Counted from the first letter of the stretch, positions 15,232 through 24,861 are shown. The stretch: 39,009 nucleotides of DNA from Alphaproteobacteria bacterium (GCA_030746295.1 JASLMY010000018.1:1-39009); one strand, 5' to 3'. A program made the numbers and translations. Notes: generated by a model not told the origin, from the sequence alone.

Positions 15232-16311
15232 ATGTCGCACAACAGCTTCGGCCATCTATTCCGAGTCACGACATGGGGCGAGAGCCACGGAGCGGCGATC
15301 GGCTGCGTCGTCGACGGCACGCCACCCGGGCTGGCGCTCGCCGAGGCCGATATCCAGCATTGGCTCGATCGCCGGCGGCCCGGTGGCTCGCGTTTCGTCA
15401 CCCAACGCCGCGAGCCCGACAGCGTCCGGATCCTATCGGGCACCTTCGAGGGCCAGACCACGGGCACGCCGATCAGCCTGGTGATCGAGAACGTCGACGC
15501 GCGCGGCAAGGACTATGCCGAAATTCGAGACAAGTTCCGGCCCGGCCATGCCGACTATACCTACGAGGCGAAGTACGGCATTCGCGACTATCGCGGCGGT
15601 GGCCGTGCTTCGGCGCGCGAGACTGCCGCCAGGGTTGCTGCCGGCGCCGTTGCTCGCAAAATCCTGGGCGAGGAGGTCGCGATTCGCGGTGCCCTGATAC
15701 AGATCGGCGAGAAGCGGATACGGCCGGAGAATTGGCGTTGGGAGAGCGTCGAGCAGAATCCCTTCTGGTGCCCCGATTCGGAGGCGGCGCTCGAATGGGC
15801 CGATCATCTGGACGAGGTCCGGGCTCGGGGTTCCTCCGTCGGGGCCGTGGTCGAGGTGCAGGCCTCGGGCGTGCCGGCGGGGCTGGGGGCACCGATCTAC
15901 GGCAAGCTCGATGCCGATCTGGCGGCAGCGATGATGGGGATCAACGCGGTCAAGGGTGTCGAGATCGGTGCCGGCTTTGCCGCCGCGACGTTGAGCGGCG
16001 AGGAGAACGCCGACGAGATTCGAACCGAGGCGGGGGCACCGCGCTTCCTCTCCAACAATGCTGGCGGCGTTCTGGGCGGGATCTCGACCGGCCAGGATGT
16101 TGTCGTCCGTTTCGCGGTCAAGCCGACGTCGTCGATCCTGACGCCGCGGCGCACTATCGACCGCCATGGCGGCGAGACCGAGATCGCCACCAAGGGCCGC
16201 CACGATCCCTGCGTCGGGATCCGCGCCGTTCCGGTCGGGGAGGCCATGCTGGCCTGCGTATTGGCGGACCACCTGCTAAGACATCGCGCACAAGGGCGAG
16301 ACGCCCGTTAG
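15232..16311 (+). CDS. aroC: chorismate synthase
   Basis: The enzyme converts 5-enolpyruvylshikimate-3-phosphate to chorismate, the final shikimate-pathway step, using reduced FMN. The 359-residue sequence begins with [20 protein letters not shown], the conserved N-terminus of the family. It carries all three family signatures: [14 protein letters not shown] near residue 18, [20 protein letters not shown] near 103-122, and a KPTSSI segment near 300. The ATG follows GAGGAG at only two bases, a short spacing, but no other start fits the conserved N-terminus. The peroxidase-related gene begins 23 bases after its stop. Confidence 0.97.
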   Translation: MSHNSFGHLFRVTTWGESHGAAIGCVVDGTPPGLALAEADIQHWLDRRRPGGSRFVTQRREPDSVRILSGTFEGQTTGTPISLVIENVDARGKDYAEIRDKFRPGHADYTYEAKYGIRDYRGGGRASARETAARVAAGAVARKILGEEVAIRGALIQIGEKRIRPENWRWESVEQNPFWCPDSEAALEWADHLDEVRARGSSVGAVVEVQASGVPAGLGAPIYGKLDADLAAAMMGINAVKGVEIGAGFAAATLSGEENADEIRTEAGAPRFLSNNAGGVLGGISTGQDVVVRFAVKPTSSILTPRRTIDRHGGETEIATKGRHDPCVGIRAVPVGEAMLACVLADHLLRHRAQGRDAR

Positions 16312-16334
16312 GACTGATCCAGGAGCAAGAAACC

Positions 16335-16925
16335 ATGTCTCAAGCTGAACTGGCCCACGCCCTCGAGATCGAGGACAAGGGCGATCTCGACGAGCGGCAG
16401 CAACGCTATTTCGAGATCTGCGAGGAAAAGCTCGGCTTCGTGCCCAACGTGCTTCGCGCCTACGCCTTCGACAGCGCCAAGCTCGCCGGCTTCACCGCGC
16501 TTTACAACAACGTGATGTTGGACGAGTCCGCGCTCTCCAAGCTGGAGCGCGAGATGATCGCCACCGTGGTCTCCTCGATCAACCATTGCCACTATTGCCT
16601 AACGGCGCATTCTGCGGCGGTGCGCGGCTATTCGGGTGACCCGGTGTTGGGCGAGCTGATGGTCCAGAACTACCGAGCCGCCGAACTGCCGCCGCGCCAG
16701 CGTGCCATGCTGGACTTCGCCGTCAAGCTGACCGAGACGCCGGACCGGATCGAGGAGACGGACCGCCAGGATCTGCGCGAGGCCGGCCTCTCGGATGCCG
16801 AGATCTGGGACGTTGCCGCGGTGGCGTCATTCTTCAACATGTCGAACCGGATGGCCGCCGCCATCGACATGCGGCCGAACCGCGAGTACCACTTCCAGTC
16901 TCGCCAGGATCCGGCAGAGACGTGA
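16335..16925 (+). CDS. carboxymuconolactone decarboxylase/AhpD-fold peroxidase-related protein
   Basis: This 196-residue all-helical protein belongs to the AhpD/CMD superfamily, in the subgroup called peroxidase-related enzymes. The redox motif is NHCHYCLTAH, with C85, C88 and H92, which in AhpD-type proteins forms the peroxidatic/resolving pair and proton relay. FVPNVLRAYA near residue 35 and FFNMSNRMAAAIDMRPN near 170-186 are typical of the subgroup. AGGAG lies nine bases before the ATG. It lies in the same direction as aroC, so co-transcription is plausible. Role in peroxide defence is an inference from the motif. Confidence 0.88.
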   Translation: MSQAELAHALEIEDKGDLDERQQRYFEICEEKLGFVPNVLRAYAFDSAKLAGFTALYNNVMLDESALSKLEREMIATVVSSINHCHYCLTAHSAAVRGYSGDPVLGELMVQNYRAAELPPRQRAMLDFAVKLTETPDRIEETDRQDLREAGLSDAEIWDVAAVASFFNMSNRMAAAIDMRPNREYHFQSRQDPAET

Positions 16926-17020
16926 GGGATGAGCGCGCCGGTGCCATACCCGATCGCGGACTTTGAAGGCACCTTGGTGCCCACCCGGGTTTCCGCCCGC
17001 GACTTCGGGTAGCGACGTTG

Positions 17021-17851
17021 GTGTCGGTCGGACGACTGGACGGAGGCCGTCCACCGGCTGTCGTGCAGTCCTTCCGCACAGAAGATGTGCCGGACTGGGT
17101 CCGGTGTTGCCTGGCCAGCGTCGAGGCCTGGGCCCGGGCCCGCGACCATCCCTACATCTTCATCGACGACGCCCTCTTCGCCCGGGTTCCCGGCTGGTAC
17201 CGGGCCAAGGTCGACGACGCAGTCCTGCCGATGAGCGACTTGGCGCGCCTGCTGGTGTTGTGCGAGTTCTCGACCGAGTACCCGTCGGTAGCCTGGCTCG
17301 ACGCCGACGTCCTGGTCTTCGATCCTTCCCGCTTTTGCCTGCCGGAGGTTGCCTACGCCGTCTGCCCCGAGCGCTGGGTCTTCCGCAACAAGGCCGGCGA
17401 TCTCGGTGCCGTCGAGCAGGTCAACAACAGCGCCATGCTGTTCGCGCGCGAGAACCCGTTTCTGGCGTTTTATATCGAGGCCACCGAGTCGACCGTCAGG
17501 GCGGCCGAAGAGCCCGTGGCCTCGCACCTCGCCGGCACCGACCTGCTGACCCGTCTCGATCGGGTGGTGCCGTTGGCGAAGCTCGACGGGGTCGGCATGA
17601 TCTCGCCGGCCCTGGCCCGCGATCTCGCCGCCGGGCGTGACGAGGCGCCGCGCTTCTATGCCGAGGGGCTGGCCCGGCCGGTGCAGGCCGCCAACCTCTG
17701 TCATTCCTTCACAGTCCGTGCCGATCCAGGTCAACGCCTGACGGCCGCGACCATCGAGGCGGCGATCGACCGGCTGTTGGCCACGAAGGGCGGGGCGATC
17801 AATCGCTGGCTTTCTGGTCAGCGCCGGAAAGTGGCGACCAGTTCGACATGA
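17021..17851 (+). CDS. putative DXD-motif glycosyltransferase-like protein
   Basis: This protein of about 276 residues resembles GT-A fold glycosyltransferases of the Och1/GT32-like or capsular type. After an opening VVQSFRTEDVPDW it has a SDLARLLVL helix (72-80) followed by WLDADVLVF, where D94-A-D96 is a candidate metal-binding DXD motif. NNSAMLFARENPF follows as a plausible acceptor-side segment. There is no signal peptide or membrane span. The start is uncertain: GTG at 17021 or TTG at 17018, neither with a clear ribosome site. The last 34 bases overlap, tail to tail, the 3' end of the RNA methyltransferase gene. No other sugar-polymer genes are close, so its acceptor is unknown. Confidence 0.6.
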   Translation: MSVGRLDGGRPPAVVQSFRTEDVPDWVRCCLASVEAWARARDHPYIFIDDALFARVPGWYRAKVDDAVLPMSDLARLLVLCEFSTEYPSVAWLDADVLVFDPSRFCLPEVAYAVCPERWVFRNKAGDLGAVEQVNNSAMLFARENPFLAFYIEATESTVRAAEEPVASHLAGTDLLTRLDRVVPLAKLDGVGMISPALARDLAAGRDEAPRFYAEGLARPVQAANLCHSFTVRADPGQRLTAATIEAAIDRLLATKGGAINRWLSGQRRKVATSST

Positions 17852-19080
17852 GGTGACCAGAGGAACTGGTCGATCGGCACGACCTCGACAAGGTCGTAGC
17901 CGCCGTCGATCAGGATGCGGGCGTCGCGGGAAAAGCTTCCGGGATGGCAGGAGACAGCGACGACGAGCGGCACGGACGAGCTGGCGATGGCCGTCGCCTG
18001 CGCCCGGGCGCCGGCGCGTGGCGGGTCGAAGACCACGGCATCGAAGCGCCCGAGTTCGGCCGTGCCCAAGGGGCGGAGAAAGAGGTCGCGCCGTTCCACC
18101 GTAACTTCGGCTAGGCCGGGCCTAGCACGAGCCGCCGCTGCGAGCGCGGTCAGCGCCGCCTCGTCCTGATCCACGGCATGGACCCGGGCGGCAGCCGCCA
18201 GCGGCAGGCTGAGCGTGCCGCAGCCGGCGAAGAGATCGGCGACGTCCCGGGCGCTCCCCAGGGCGACGAGAACCCGGTCTCGGATTGCGGCCTCGCCCGC
18301 GATGCTCGCCTGCAAGAAGGCGTCTGCCGGCACTTCCACCGCAACGTCGGCGAAGGCGATGGCGGCGGGCCGCCGGACGACGATGCACTGGGGCTCGGCT
18401 TCGCCCCAGTGCAGGCGTGCGAGATCCTGCTCCGCCGCGAAGGCGGCCAGGGCTTGGCGCGCCTCCAGGTCCGGCTCGCGCGCGCTGACGATCCAGAGAT
18501 CGATGCCGCTCGTGGTCTCGGTCAGTTGCAGATCGACGCTCTCGCCGACGCCCAGCAGCGCATCAAGAAGTCGCCTGAGCGCCGGCAGTAGGGCCGGGAT
18601 GACGGGGCGCAGCACCGGGCAGGCCGTCAGGTCGACGATCCGACGGCTGCGCCGGGCGTTGAAGCCGATTGTCGTGCCGCGCTTCGACCGCCGGGCAGCG
18701 AAGCGAACCCGACGCCGCGTCGCTGCTGGCGTCGCGACCGTGGGGTGGACGGGCGTCTCGTTCAAGCCTCTGCGTGCCAGGGCGTCGACGACGCGCTGGC
18801 GTTTCCAGGCGAGATAAGGCGCTTGCGCCAGATGCTGCAGGGCGCAGCCGCCGCAACGGCCGAAATGGGGGCAGGCGGGCGTGACGCGGTCTCTTGCCGG
18901 CTCCAGGACCTGGACCAGGCGGGCGGTGGCACCCTCACTCCGCCGGCCCTCGATCTCGACCGCTACGCGCTCGCCGGGCAAGGCATAGGGGACGTAGACG
19001 GGACCATCCGGGCCTTGGGCGATGCCGTCGGCGCCGCCGCCCAGGGTATCGATCGTCAGCTCAACCGGCGGGGGCGACAT
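17818..19080 (-). CDS. TrmA/RlmD-family 5-methyluridine RNA methyltransferase
   Basis: This 420-residue SAM-dependent enzyme methylates C5 of a uridine in rRNA or tRNA. It has an N-terminal TRAM RNA-binding domain (about 5-60), a 4Fe-4S cysteine set C70-x5-C76-x2-C79 plus C154 as in RumA/RlmD, and a Rossmann methyltransferase domain with DLFAGCGTLSLPLA and FDPPRAGA. The catalytic cysteine lies in VAVSCHPGSFSRD near the C-terminus. The exact position modified (23S U747, U1939 or tRNA U54) cannot be settled. Its start overlaps the end of tlyA by 20 bases, implying translational coupling. Confidence 0.92.
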   Translation of the reverse strand: MSPPPVELTIDTLGGGADGIAQGPDGPVYVPYALPGERVAVEIEGRRSEGATARLVQVLEPARDRVTPACPHFGRCGGCALQHLAQAPYLAWKRQRVVDALARRGLNETPVHPTVATPAATRRRVRFAARRSKRGTTIGFNARRSRRIVDLTACPVLRPVIPALLPALRRLLDALLGVGESVDLQLTETTSGIDLWIVSAREPDLEARQALAAFAAEQDLARLHWGEAEPQCIVVRRPAAIAFADVAVEVPADAFLQASIAGEAAIRDRVLVALGSARDVADLFAGCGTLSLPLAAAARVHAVDQDEAALTALAAAARARPGLAEVTVERRDLFLRPLGTAELGRFDAVVFDPPRAGARAQATAIASSSVPLVVAVSCHPGSFSRDARILIDGGYDLVEVVPIDQFLWSPHVELVATFRR

Positions 19081-19858
19081 CTCGCTCGCCCGCGATCAGG
19101 AATTCGACGTTGCCCTCGGGCCCCCGGATCGGGCTTTCCTCCAGTCCCAGAACCCGCCAATGGGGTCGAGATTGCAGCCAGTCCTTGATGCGGGCGCAGA
19201 CGGCTTGGTGCAAGGCGGGATCGCGCACGACGCCGCCCTTACCGACCTCGGCGCGGCCGACCTCGAACTGCGGCTTGATAAGGGCGATCAGTCGCGCGCC
19301 AGGCGCGGTCAGGGCTAGCGCTGCCGGTAGGACCGTCTCCAGGCCGATGAAGCTGGCATCGCAGGTGACGAGCCCGATCGGCTCCGGCACTTCCGTGGCG
19401 TTCAGGCGGCGTGCGTTGGTGCGCTCCAGGACGACGACGCGGGGGTCTTGACGCAGCTTCCAGGCGAGCTGGCCATGGCCGACGTCGACGGCGTAGACGC
19501 GGGCGGCCCCGCGGCTCAGCAAGACGTCGGTAAAGCCACCGGTCGAGGCGCCGATGTCGAGACAGACCAGGCCCGCGGGCGATATGGAGAATTGGTCGAG
19601 CGCATGTGCCAGCTTGATGCCGCCGCGCGAGACCCAAGGGTGGTCCCGTCCCTTGACCTCGAGCGCTACGTCGGCGGCGAGGCTTCGGCCCGGCTTGTCC
19701 AGTCTGATGGTATCGCTGTAAACGCGGCCCGCCATGACGAGGGCCTGGGCCCGGCTTCGGCTTTCGGCCAAGCCGCGCTCGACGAGGAGTTGATCGAGGC
19801 GACGCTTCGGCTCTTTTCGCCTGCCGTCGCTGCCGTCGCTGTCGTCGGTAGCGCCCAT
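19061..19858 (-). CDS. tlyA: TlyA-family rRNA 2'-O-ribose methyltransferase
   Basis: This 265-residue protein has an N-terminal S4 RNA-binding domain (about 19-80, RRLDQLLVERGLAESRSRAQ and VYSDTIRLDKPG) and a C-terminal FtsJ-like SAM-binding domain beginning WVSRGGIKL, with DIGASTGGFTDVLL as motif I. TlyA methylates cytidine 2'-OH in 16S and/or 23S rRNA; loss confers capreomycin resistance in mycobacteria. Some annotations call this family hemolysin, which is misleading. It begins 15 bases after the dxs stop and overlaps the next methyltransferase gene. The dxs-tlyA order is widespread in bacteria. Confidence 0.93.
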   Translation of the reverse strand: MGATDDSDGSDGRRKEPKRRLDQLLVERGLAESRSRAQALVMAGRVYSDTIRLDKPGRSLAADVALEVKGRDHPWVSRGGIKLAHALDQFSISPAGLVCLDIGASTGGFTDVLLSRGAARVYAVDVGHGQLAWKLRQDPRVVVLERTNARRLNATEVPEPIGLVTCDASFIGLETVLPAALALTAPGARLIALIKPQFEVGRAEVGKGGVVRDPALHQAVCARIKDWLQSRPHWRVLGLEESPIRGPEGNVEFLIAGERDVAPAG

Positions 19859-19873
19859 GGCCTCAGGCCATTC

Positions 19874-21793
19874 TCAGGCGCGTTTCGGGGCCCCCACGGC
19901 CTCCCGGCCCAGGGCCGCTAGCGCCGTCGCCACGATGTGGGGCGCGTTCAGACCGGCGATGTCGTACATCTTTTCCGGCTTGTCCTGGTCAATGAAGATA
20001 TCCGGCAGCAGCATGGGGCGGAACTTGAGGCCATTGTCGAGAAGGCCCTGTCCGGCCATGAACTGCATGACATGGGCCGCGAAGCCGCCGACGGCGCCCT
20101 CTTCGATGGTGATGAGCACCTCGTGTTCGGCCGCCAGTCGCCGTACCAGGTCCTCGTCCAAGGGCTTGGCGAATCGCGCATCCGCCACTGTGGTCGAGAG
20201 GCCGCGGGCCTGCAGATCGTCGGCCGCCTTCAGCACCTCGGCCAAGCGGGCGCCAAACGATAGAATCGCTACCGTCGTGCCCTCGCGCAGGACGCGGCCC
20301 TTGCCGATCTCGAGCGGTTCCGGCGCTTCGGGCATGTCGATGCCGATACCCTCGCCTCGCGGATAGCGGAACGCCGAGGGTCGGTCGTCGATCTTGGCTG
20401 CGGTGGCCACCATGCGCACCAGCTCTGCCTCGTCGGCCGCCGCCATGACCACGAAGCCAGGCAACATGGCGAGATAGCCAACATCGAACGAGCCGGCATG
20501 GGTCGGGCCGTCAGCGCCCACAAGACCGGCCCGGTCGATCGCGAAGCGGACCGGCAGGCGCTGGATCGCGACATCGTGCACGACTTGGTCGTAGGCCCTT
20601 TGCAGGAAGGTCGAGTAGATGGTCGCGAAGGGCCGATAGCCCGCCGCCGCCAGGCTGGCGGCGAAGGTGACGCCGTGCTGCTCGGCAATGCCGACGTCAA
20701 AGCAGCGTTCCGGGAACCGCTCTTGAAAGACGTTGAGGCCGGTGCCGGCCGGCATCGCCGCGGTAATGGCGACGATGCGGTCGTCCCGCTCGGCCTCGCT
20801 GGTCAGTGAATCGGCAAAGACCTTGGTGTAGCTCGGCGCGTTGGTCTTGCCCTTGTCCTGGGTGCCGGTGATGACGTCGAACTTCGAGACCCCGTGATAC
20901 TTGTCCGCCGATTCCTCGGCCGGCGAATACCCCTTGCCCTTTTGGGTCACGACGTGAATCAAGATCGGGCCGGCGTTCCGCGCATCACGCACGTTGCGCA
21001 GCACGGGCAGCAGATGATCGAGATTGTGGCCGTCGATCGGGCCGACGTAATAGAATCCCAATTCCTCGAAGAGGGTGCCGCCGGTGATCATGCCGCGGGC
21101 GTATTCCTCGGCCCGCTTGGCGGTCTGCTCCATTCGCTCGGGCAAACGGCTGGCCAACTGCCGGGCCACGTTTCTGAGACTTTGATAGGGGCGCGAGGAG
21201 ATCAGCCGTGATAGGTAGGCGCTCATCGCCCCGACTGCAGGCGCGATCGACATGTCGTTGTCGTTGAGGATGACGATACGGCGCGAGTTCATCGAGCCGG
21301 CGTTGTTCAGGGCCTCGTAAGCCATCCCGGCGCTCATGGCGCCGTCGCCGATCACCGCGACGACGTTCCGGTCGGTTTCGGAAAGATCGCGTCCGACCGC
21401 GAAGCCGAGGGCGGCGGATATCGAGGTCGAGCTGTGTGCCGTTCCAAAGGGGTCGTACTCGCTCTCGGCCCGCTTGGTGAAACCGGAGAGCCCGCCCCCC
21501 TGGCGCAAGGTGTGGATCCGGTCACGCCGGCCGGTCAGAATTTTGTGTGGATAGGCCTGATGGCCAACGTCCCAGATCACCACGTCATCGGGCGTATCGA
21601 AGGTGTAATGGAGCGCTACCGTCAGCTCTACGACGCCGAGACCGGCACCGAGATGACCGCCGGTCTTGGAGACCGCGCCGATAGTCGTCTGGCGCAGCTC
21701 GTCGCTCAATTGACGCAGTTGCTTGCTTTCGAGCTTTCTAAGGTCGGCCGGAATATTGACCTGATCGAGAAGCGGAGTAGAACTGTCGGTCAC
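19874..21793 (-). CDS. dxs: 1-deoxy-D-xylulose-5-phosphate synthase
   Basis: The enzyme condenses pyruvate and glyceraldehyde-3-phosphate using thiamine diphosphate, the first step of the MEP isoprenoid pathway. From the GTG at 21793 the protein is 639 residues, the normal family length. It has [18 protein letters not shown] near the N-terminus, the ThDP/Mg motif [18 protein letters not shown], the transketolase-type [12 protein letters not shown] segment with its catalytic glutamate region, and [14 protein letters not shown]. An in-frame ATG at 21898 would overlap ispA by about 70 bases and add 35 atypical residues, so it is rejected. It lies 34 bases downstream of ispA and feeds IPP/DMAPP to that enzyme through the pathway. 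Confidence 0.97.
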   Translation of the reverse strand: MTDSSTPLLDQVNIPADLRKLESKQLRQLSDELRQTTIGAVSKTGGHLGAGLGVVELTVALHYTFDTPDDVVIWDVGHQAYPHKILTGRRDRIHTLRQGGGLSGFTKRAESEYDPFGTAHSSTSISAALGFAVGRDLSETDRNVVAVIGDGAMSAGMAYEALNNAGSMNSRRIVILNDNDMSIAPAVGAMSAYLSRLISSRPYQSLRNVARQLASRLPERMEQTAKRAEEYARGMITGGTLFEELGFYYVGPIDGHNLDHLLPVLRNVRDARNAGPILIHVVTQKGKGYSPAEESADKYHGVSKFDVITGTQDKGKTNAPSYTKVFADSLTSEAERDDRIVAITAAMPAGTGLNVFQERFPERCFDVGIAEQHGVTFAASLAAAGYRPFATIYSTFLQRAYDQVVHDVAIQRLPVRFAIDRAGLVGADGPTHAGSFDVGYLAMLPGFVVMAAADEAELVRMVATAAKIDDRPSAFRYPRGEGIGIDMPEAPEPLEIGKGRVLREGTTVAILSFGARLAEVLKAADDLQARGLSTTVADARFAKPLDEDLVRRLAAEHEVLITIEEGAVGGFAAHVMQFMAGQGLLDNGLKFRPMLLPDIFIDQDKPEKMYDIAGLNAPHIVATALAALGREAVGAPKRA

Positions 21794-21827
21794 TGCAACA
21801 CCCGATGCATCTAGCCGCCCTTGCCCG

Positions 21828-22718
21828 TCACGAGCGGCGGGATATGACAAACTCGGCAAGGGCGCGCAAAGCATCTGCTCTTTCGCCGAAGATTTCAAGA
21901 TGCGCCACCGCTTGCCGCGACAGCATCTCGGCGCGCTCCCTGGCCCCTTCGATTCCCAGCATGGCCACGAACGTGGCCTTGCCTTGCTCGGCGTCCTTGC
22001 CTGCCGTCTTTCCTAATCTGGCGCTTTCGCCGGTAACGTCCAGCAAATCGTCGGTAATTTGAAAAGCCAACCCCAGATCGTGCGCGAACATTCTGAGCGC
22101 TTGGCGGTCGTGGCTGCCCGTTCGCGCCAGAATCGCGCCCGCCTCGCCGGAGAAGGCGATCATCTCGCCCGTCTTCAATCGCTGCATGCGGATGATGGAG
22201 GTTTCATCCATTTGCCGGTTTTCGGCCAGCAGATCCAGCATCTGCCCACCAACCATGCCGTGGCCGCCGGCGGCTCGGGCCAGGCCCAACACCAACTGGG
22301 CGCGCACCAAGGGGTCGTGCGTCGTCGCTTCCTCGGCCAAGACCTCGAAGGCGAGCGTCAACAGCGCATCTCCGGCCAAGACCGCGGTCGCCTCGTCGAA
22401 GGCAACGTGGACGGTGGGTTGGCCGCGCCGCATGACATCGTCGTCCATGCAGGGCAGATCGTCGTGAATAAGGCTGTAGGTATGGATCAGCTCGACAGCG
22501 GCGCCGGCACGTGCCGACTGCGATGTGGGGACCTCGAAGATGTCGGCGCCGGCGATCACCATGAACGGCCTCAGCCGTTTGCCGCCGGCCATCGTCGCAT
22601 AGCGCATGGCCTCGAAGAGCCGGCCTTCCGGCCCTTCGCTGGGCTTCGGCAGTACCCGGTCCAACTCCGACTCGACCGCCTTGGCGGCGGCCTCTAACGC
22701 TGCCTCGAACTCAGCCAA
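21828..22718 (-). CDS. ispA: polyprenyl (farnesyl/geranyl) diphosphate synthase
   Basis: This 296-residue prenyltransferase elongates DMAPP with IPP units to geranyl or farnesyl diphosphate. It has GGKRLRP, the first aspartate-rich motif DDLPCMDDD (86-94, the DDx4D form of short-chain synthases), the RRGQPT segment, and the second motif FQITDDLLD. The start codon appears to be TTG at 22718, preceded by GAGGGGGG; this is unusual among its neighbours and may limit expression. Only nine bases separate it from xseB. The xseB-ispA-dxs order is classical in proteobacteria. Confidence 0.95.
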   Translation of the reverse strand: MAEFEAALEAAAKAVESELDRVLPKPSEGPEGRLFEAMRYATMAGGKRLRPFMVIAGADIFEVPTSQSARAGAAVELIHTYSLIHDDLPCMDDDVMRRGQPTVHVAFDEATAVLAGDALLTLAFEVLAEEATTHDPLVRAQLVLGLARAAGGHGMVGGQMLDLLAENRQMDETSIIRMQRLKTGEMIAFSGEAGAILARTGSHDRQALRMFAHDLGLAFQITDDLLDVTGESARLGKTAGKDAEQGKATFVAMLGIEGARERAEMLSRQAVAHLEIFGERADALRALAEFVISRRS

Positions 22719-22727
22719 ACGCCCCCC

Positions 22728-23003
22728 TCAATCGAATTCCGCCGGCTCGACGCCGGCGCTCTCACCGGTCGTTCCGACGACTATTCGCTCCACCTTCTCG
22801 GTCGCGACGCGGAGCTTGTCCTCGCAATGACGTTTCAGCAAGGCGCCGCGCGTGTACATCGCGATCGAATCCTCTAGCCCGACGGCGCCGCTTTCGAGGC
22901 TTTGCACGATCTCCTCGAGGGCAGCGATCGCCTCTTCGAAGCTGAGGCGACCGATATCCTCGGGTATCGTCTCTGCCGCCTCGTCCGAGGGCCGCTTCGC
23001 CAT
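22728..23003 (-). CDS. xseB: exodeoxyribonuclease VII small subunit
   Basis: This 91-residue acidic helical protein carries the family core LSFEEAIAALEEIVQSLESG and LEDSIAMYTRGALLKRHCEDKL, followed by the usual short VERIV end. It pairs with XseA (not in this window) to form the exonuclease that degrades single-stranded DNA. Its position directly before ispA and dxs is conserved across proteobacteria. The upstream deacetylase-family gene ends 60 bases before its ATG. Confidence 0.95.
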   Translation of the reverse strand: MAKRPSDEAAETIPEDIGRLSFEEAIAALEEIVQSLESGAVGLEDSIAMYTRGALLKRHCEDKLRVATEKVERIVVGTTGESAGVEPAEFD

Positions 23004-23063
23004 CCACCTCTCCCCGCTTCGGGCCTGATATTACGGATGCAGGTCGGGCACGGCAAGAAAGCC

Positions 23064-23990
23064 TTAGCCGGTCATTAGGGCGCCGACGTGAGCGGCGGCC
23101 GATCGAGCCAGAGCCGCCAGATCGTAGCCGCCCTCCAATGTCGAGACGACGCGGCCATGCGCGTGGCGTCGGGCGATCTCTACCAACTCGGTCGTGACCC
23201 AGGCGTAATCTTCGTCGTCCAGCTCCAGGTTCGCCAGTGGGTCATTCCGATGCGCGTCGAAACCGGCGGAAATCATCACCAATTCGGGCTCGAAGGCGTC
23301 GAGGGCGGGGAGCAGCGAATCGGTGAAAGCGCGGCGAAATGCCTCCGAGCCGGCGAACGGCGGCAAGGGCGCGTTGAATAGGTTGCCCACACCTCTGCTC
23401 TCCGCCGCCCCGGTTCCCGGATAGAGCGGCGACTGATGCGTCGACAAATAGGCAAGTCCGGGATCGTCGCGGAACATGGCCTCGGTGCCGTTGCCGTGAT
23501 GGACGTCGAAATCGATCACGGCGATTCGTGCCAGTCTGTGCACTTTCCTCGCGGCCAAGGCGCCGACGGCGACGTTGTTGAAGACGCAAAAGCCCATCGC
23601 CCGTTCCGGCTCGGCATGGTGGCCTGGTGGGCGGACGGCGCAGAACGCGTTCTCTGCCCGGCCCTCGACGACGGCGTTGACCGCCGCCACCACCGCGCCG
23701 GCAGCCCGCAAGGCAGCCTCCAGCGAGCCGGGCGACATGGCCGTGTCCGCATCCAACTGTGCCAGGCCCGACTCGGGCGCGGCCGCCTTGACGCGGGCGA
23801 TGTAGGTCTCTGGGTGGACGCGGGCGATCTCCGCCTCCGTGGCCCGGGGAGCCTCCATTCGCTGAAGCGATCCAAAGGCCTCGCTTTCCAGCGCCTGCAG
23901 TACCGCCCTGAGACGATCCGGGCGCTCAGGGTGGCCGATGCCGGCCTCGTGTGTGAGGCAGGCAGGATGGGTCAAGAGCAAGGTCGACAT
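23064..23990 (-). CDS. histone deacetylase-family zinc hydrolase (HDAH/class II-like)
   Basis: This 308-residue arginase/deacetylase-fold protein is distinct from the acetylpolyamine-type enzyme at 4345. Visible motifs are HPERPDRLRAV near the N-terminus, VRPPGHHAEP with H124/H125, DFDVHHGNGTE with zinc ligands D162 and H164, SAGFDAHRNDPL with D245, and EGGYDL with Y289. It would remove acetyl groups from protein lysines or small molecules; bacterial targets are poorly known. The ATG at 23990 is chosen because the family N-terminus MSTLLLTHP starts there. It lies 11 bases behind the alpha/beta hydrolase gene and 60 bases before xseB, a neighbourhood I recall as frequent in Rhodospirillales. 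Confidence 0.9.
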   Translation of the reverse strand: MSTLLLTHPACLTHEAGIGHPERPDRLRAVLQALESEAFGSLQRMEAPRATEAEIARVHPETYIARVKAAAPESGLAQLDADTAMSPGSLEAALRAAGAVVAAVNAVVEGRAENAFCAVRPPGHHAEPERAMGFCVFNNVAVGALAARKVHRLARIAVIDFDVHHGNGTEAMFRDDPGLAYLSTHQSPLYPGTGAAESRGVGNLFNAPLPPFAGSEAFRRAFTDSLLPALDAFEPELVMISAGFDAHRNDPLANLELDDEDYAWVTTELVEIARRHAHGRVVSTLEGGYDLAALARSAAAHVGALMTG

Positions 23991-24001
23991 CGCCTGCGCC
24001 C

Positions 24002-24778
24002 TCAGGGCAGGGTTTCGAGGAAGTCGCCAATCGCGGCGTTGAAGGCGTCGGGCCGCTCGAGGTTGGCCAAGTGGCCGGCGCCCGGAATGCAATGATACCG
24101 GGCCTCGGGGATCTTGGCCGCCATCCGCTCCATGCCCCTGGGCGGAGCGGTCTCGTCCTTCTCCGCTGCCAGCACCAGCGTCGGGCAAGCGATTCGGGAC
24201 GTATCGTCACGCCGGTTAAAGGTGACGAGGCAGTGGAGCGCGGCTCGGTAGCTCTCCGACGGGATCCCCGACATCGAAGCCACGGCGCGCGCGATCGCGG
24301 CCTCGCTCGCGTAATCCTTGAACATGCCCGGCATGACCTTCGGTGCGAGATCGGCCGGCGTCAGGCCGGCGTCGAGCGGGGCCAGCCGCTCGGCGAGGAA
24401 GCGTTCCTGGAAGCTGCCGTCGGCGCTGCCGAAGGCGACGCTGGTCGCCGACAGGACCGTCGCCCGGACCCGGTCGGGATGATCCAGAGCCAGATCCTGC
24501 GCTACCATGCCGCCCATGGAGTGGCCGACGACGACCGCGCGCTCGATCTCGAGATGGTCCAGGAGGCGCAGCATCGCCTCACTCAGGGCCGACCAGGTCA
24601 TCTCGCCTTCAAGCGGCGTCGCGCCATAGCCCGGCATGTCCCAGGCGATCGCCCGCCAGTTGTCGGCGAAGGCGGGAAGCTGGGCATCGAAGCTCGTTGC
24701 GTTGCCGCCGATGCCGTGCAAAAACACCAGGGCTTGGTCGCCCTGGCCCTGCTCGATCCAATTCGGGATTGCGCCCAC
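24002..24778 (-). CDS. alpha/beta-fold hydrolase
   Basis: This 258-residue hydrolase has the nucleophile elbow GHSMGG (about 96-101), an oxyanion-hole LHGIGG near residue 20, an acid-residue region KDETAPP and a final catalytic histidine in IPGAGHLANLE. It most resembles 3-oxoadipate enol-lactonase and bromoperoxidase-type esterases, but the substrate is open. The start is a GTG with AAGGAGG six bases upstream, a strong ribosome site. It is probably the first gene of the run leading to xseB-ispA-dxs. Confidence 0.88.
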   Translation of the reverse strand: MGAIPNWIEQGQGDQALVFLHGIGGNATSFDAQLPAFADNWRAIAWDMPGYGATPLEGEMTWSALSEAMLRLLDHLEIERAVVVGHSMGGMVAQDLALDHPDRVRATVLSATSVAFGSADGSFQERFLAERLAPLDAGLTPADLAPKVMPGMFKDYASEAAIARAVASMSGIPSESYRAALHCLVTFNRRDDTSRIACPTLVLAAEKDETAPPRGMERMAAKIPEARYHCIPGAGHLANLERPDAFNAAIGDFLETLP

Positions 24779-24833
24779 AATCAGCCTCCTTATCGATGTC
24801 CGACCCCAGCCCGGAGGCTAGCATTCCCGCCGC

Positions 24834-24861
24834 GGGGCTGACGAGGGGCTGACGAGGGGCT
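24834..24861. repeat. 11-base tandem repeat, about 2.5 copies
   Basis: GGGGCTGACGA occurs at 24834-24844 and again at 24845-24855, and the next six bases begin a third copy. It lies in the divergent region between the alpha/beta hydrolase and the small exported protein. Copy number could vary between strains by slippage. Confidence 0.7.

Noticed and set aside
14607..16925. 772-codon frame spanning fabI, aroC and the start of the peroxidase-related gene
   Set aside because: Its upstream part is an arginine-rich out-of-frame translation of fabI and aroC; only the last 196 codons, starting at 16335, are a real gene.
19061..19858. Hemolysin annotation for TlyA
   Set aside because: The S4 plus FtsJ-like domains indicate an rRNA methyltransferase; the hemolysin name is historical.
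21794..21898. Upstream in-frame ATG of dxs at 21898
   Set aside because: It would overlap ispA by about 70 bases and add 35 residues with no counterpart in the family; the GTG at 21793 gives the usual length.
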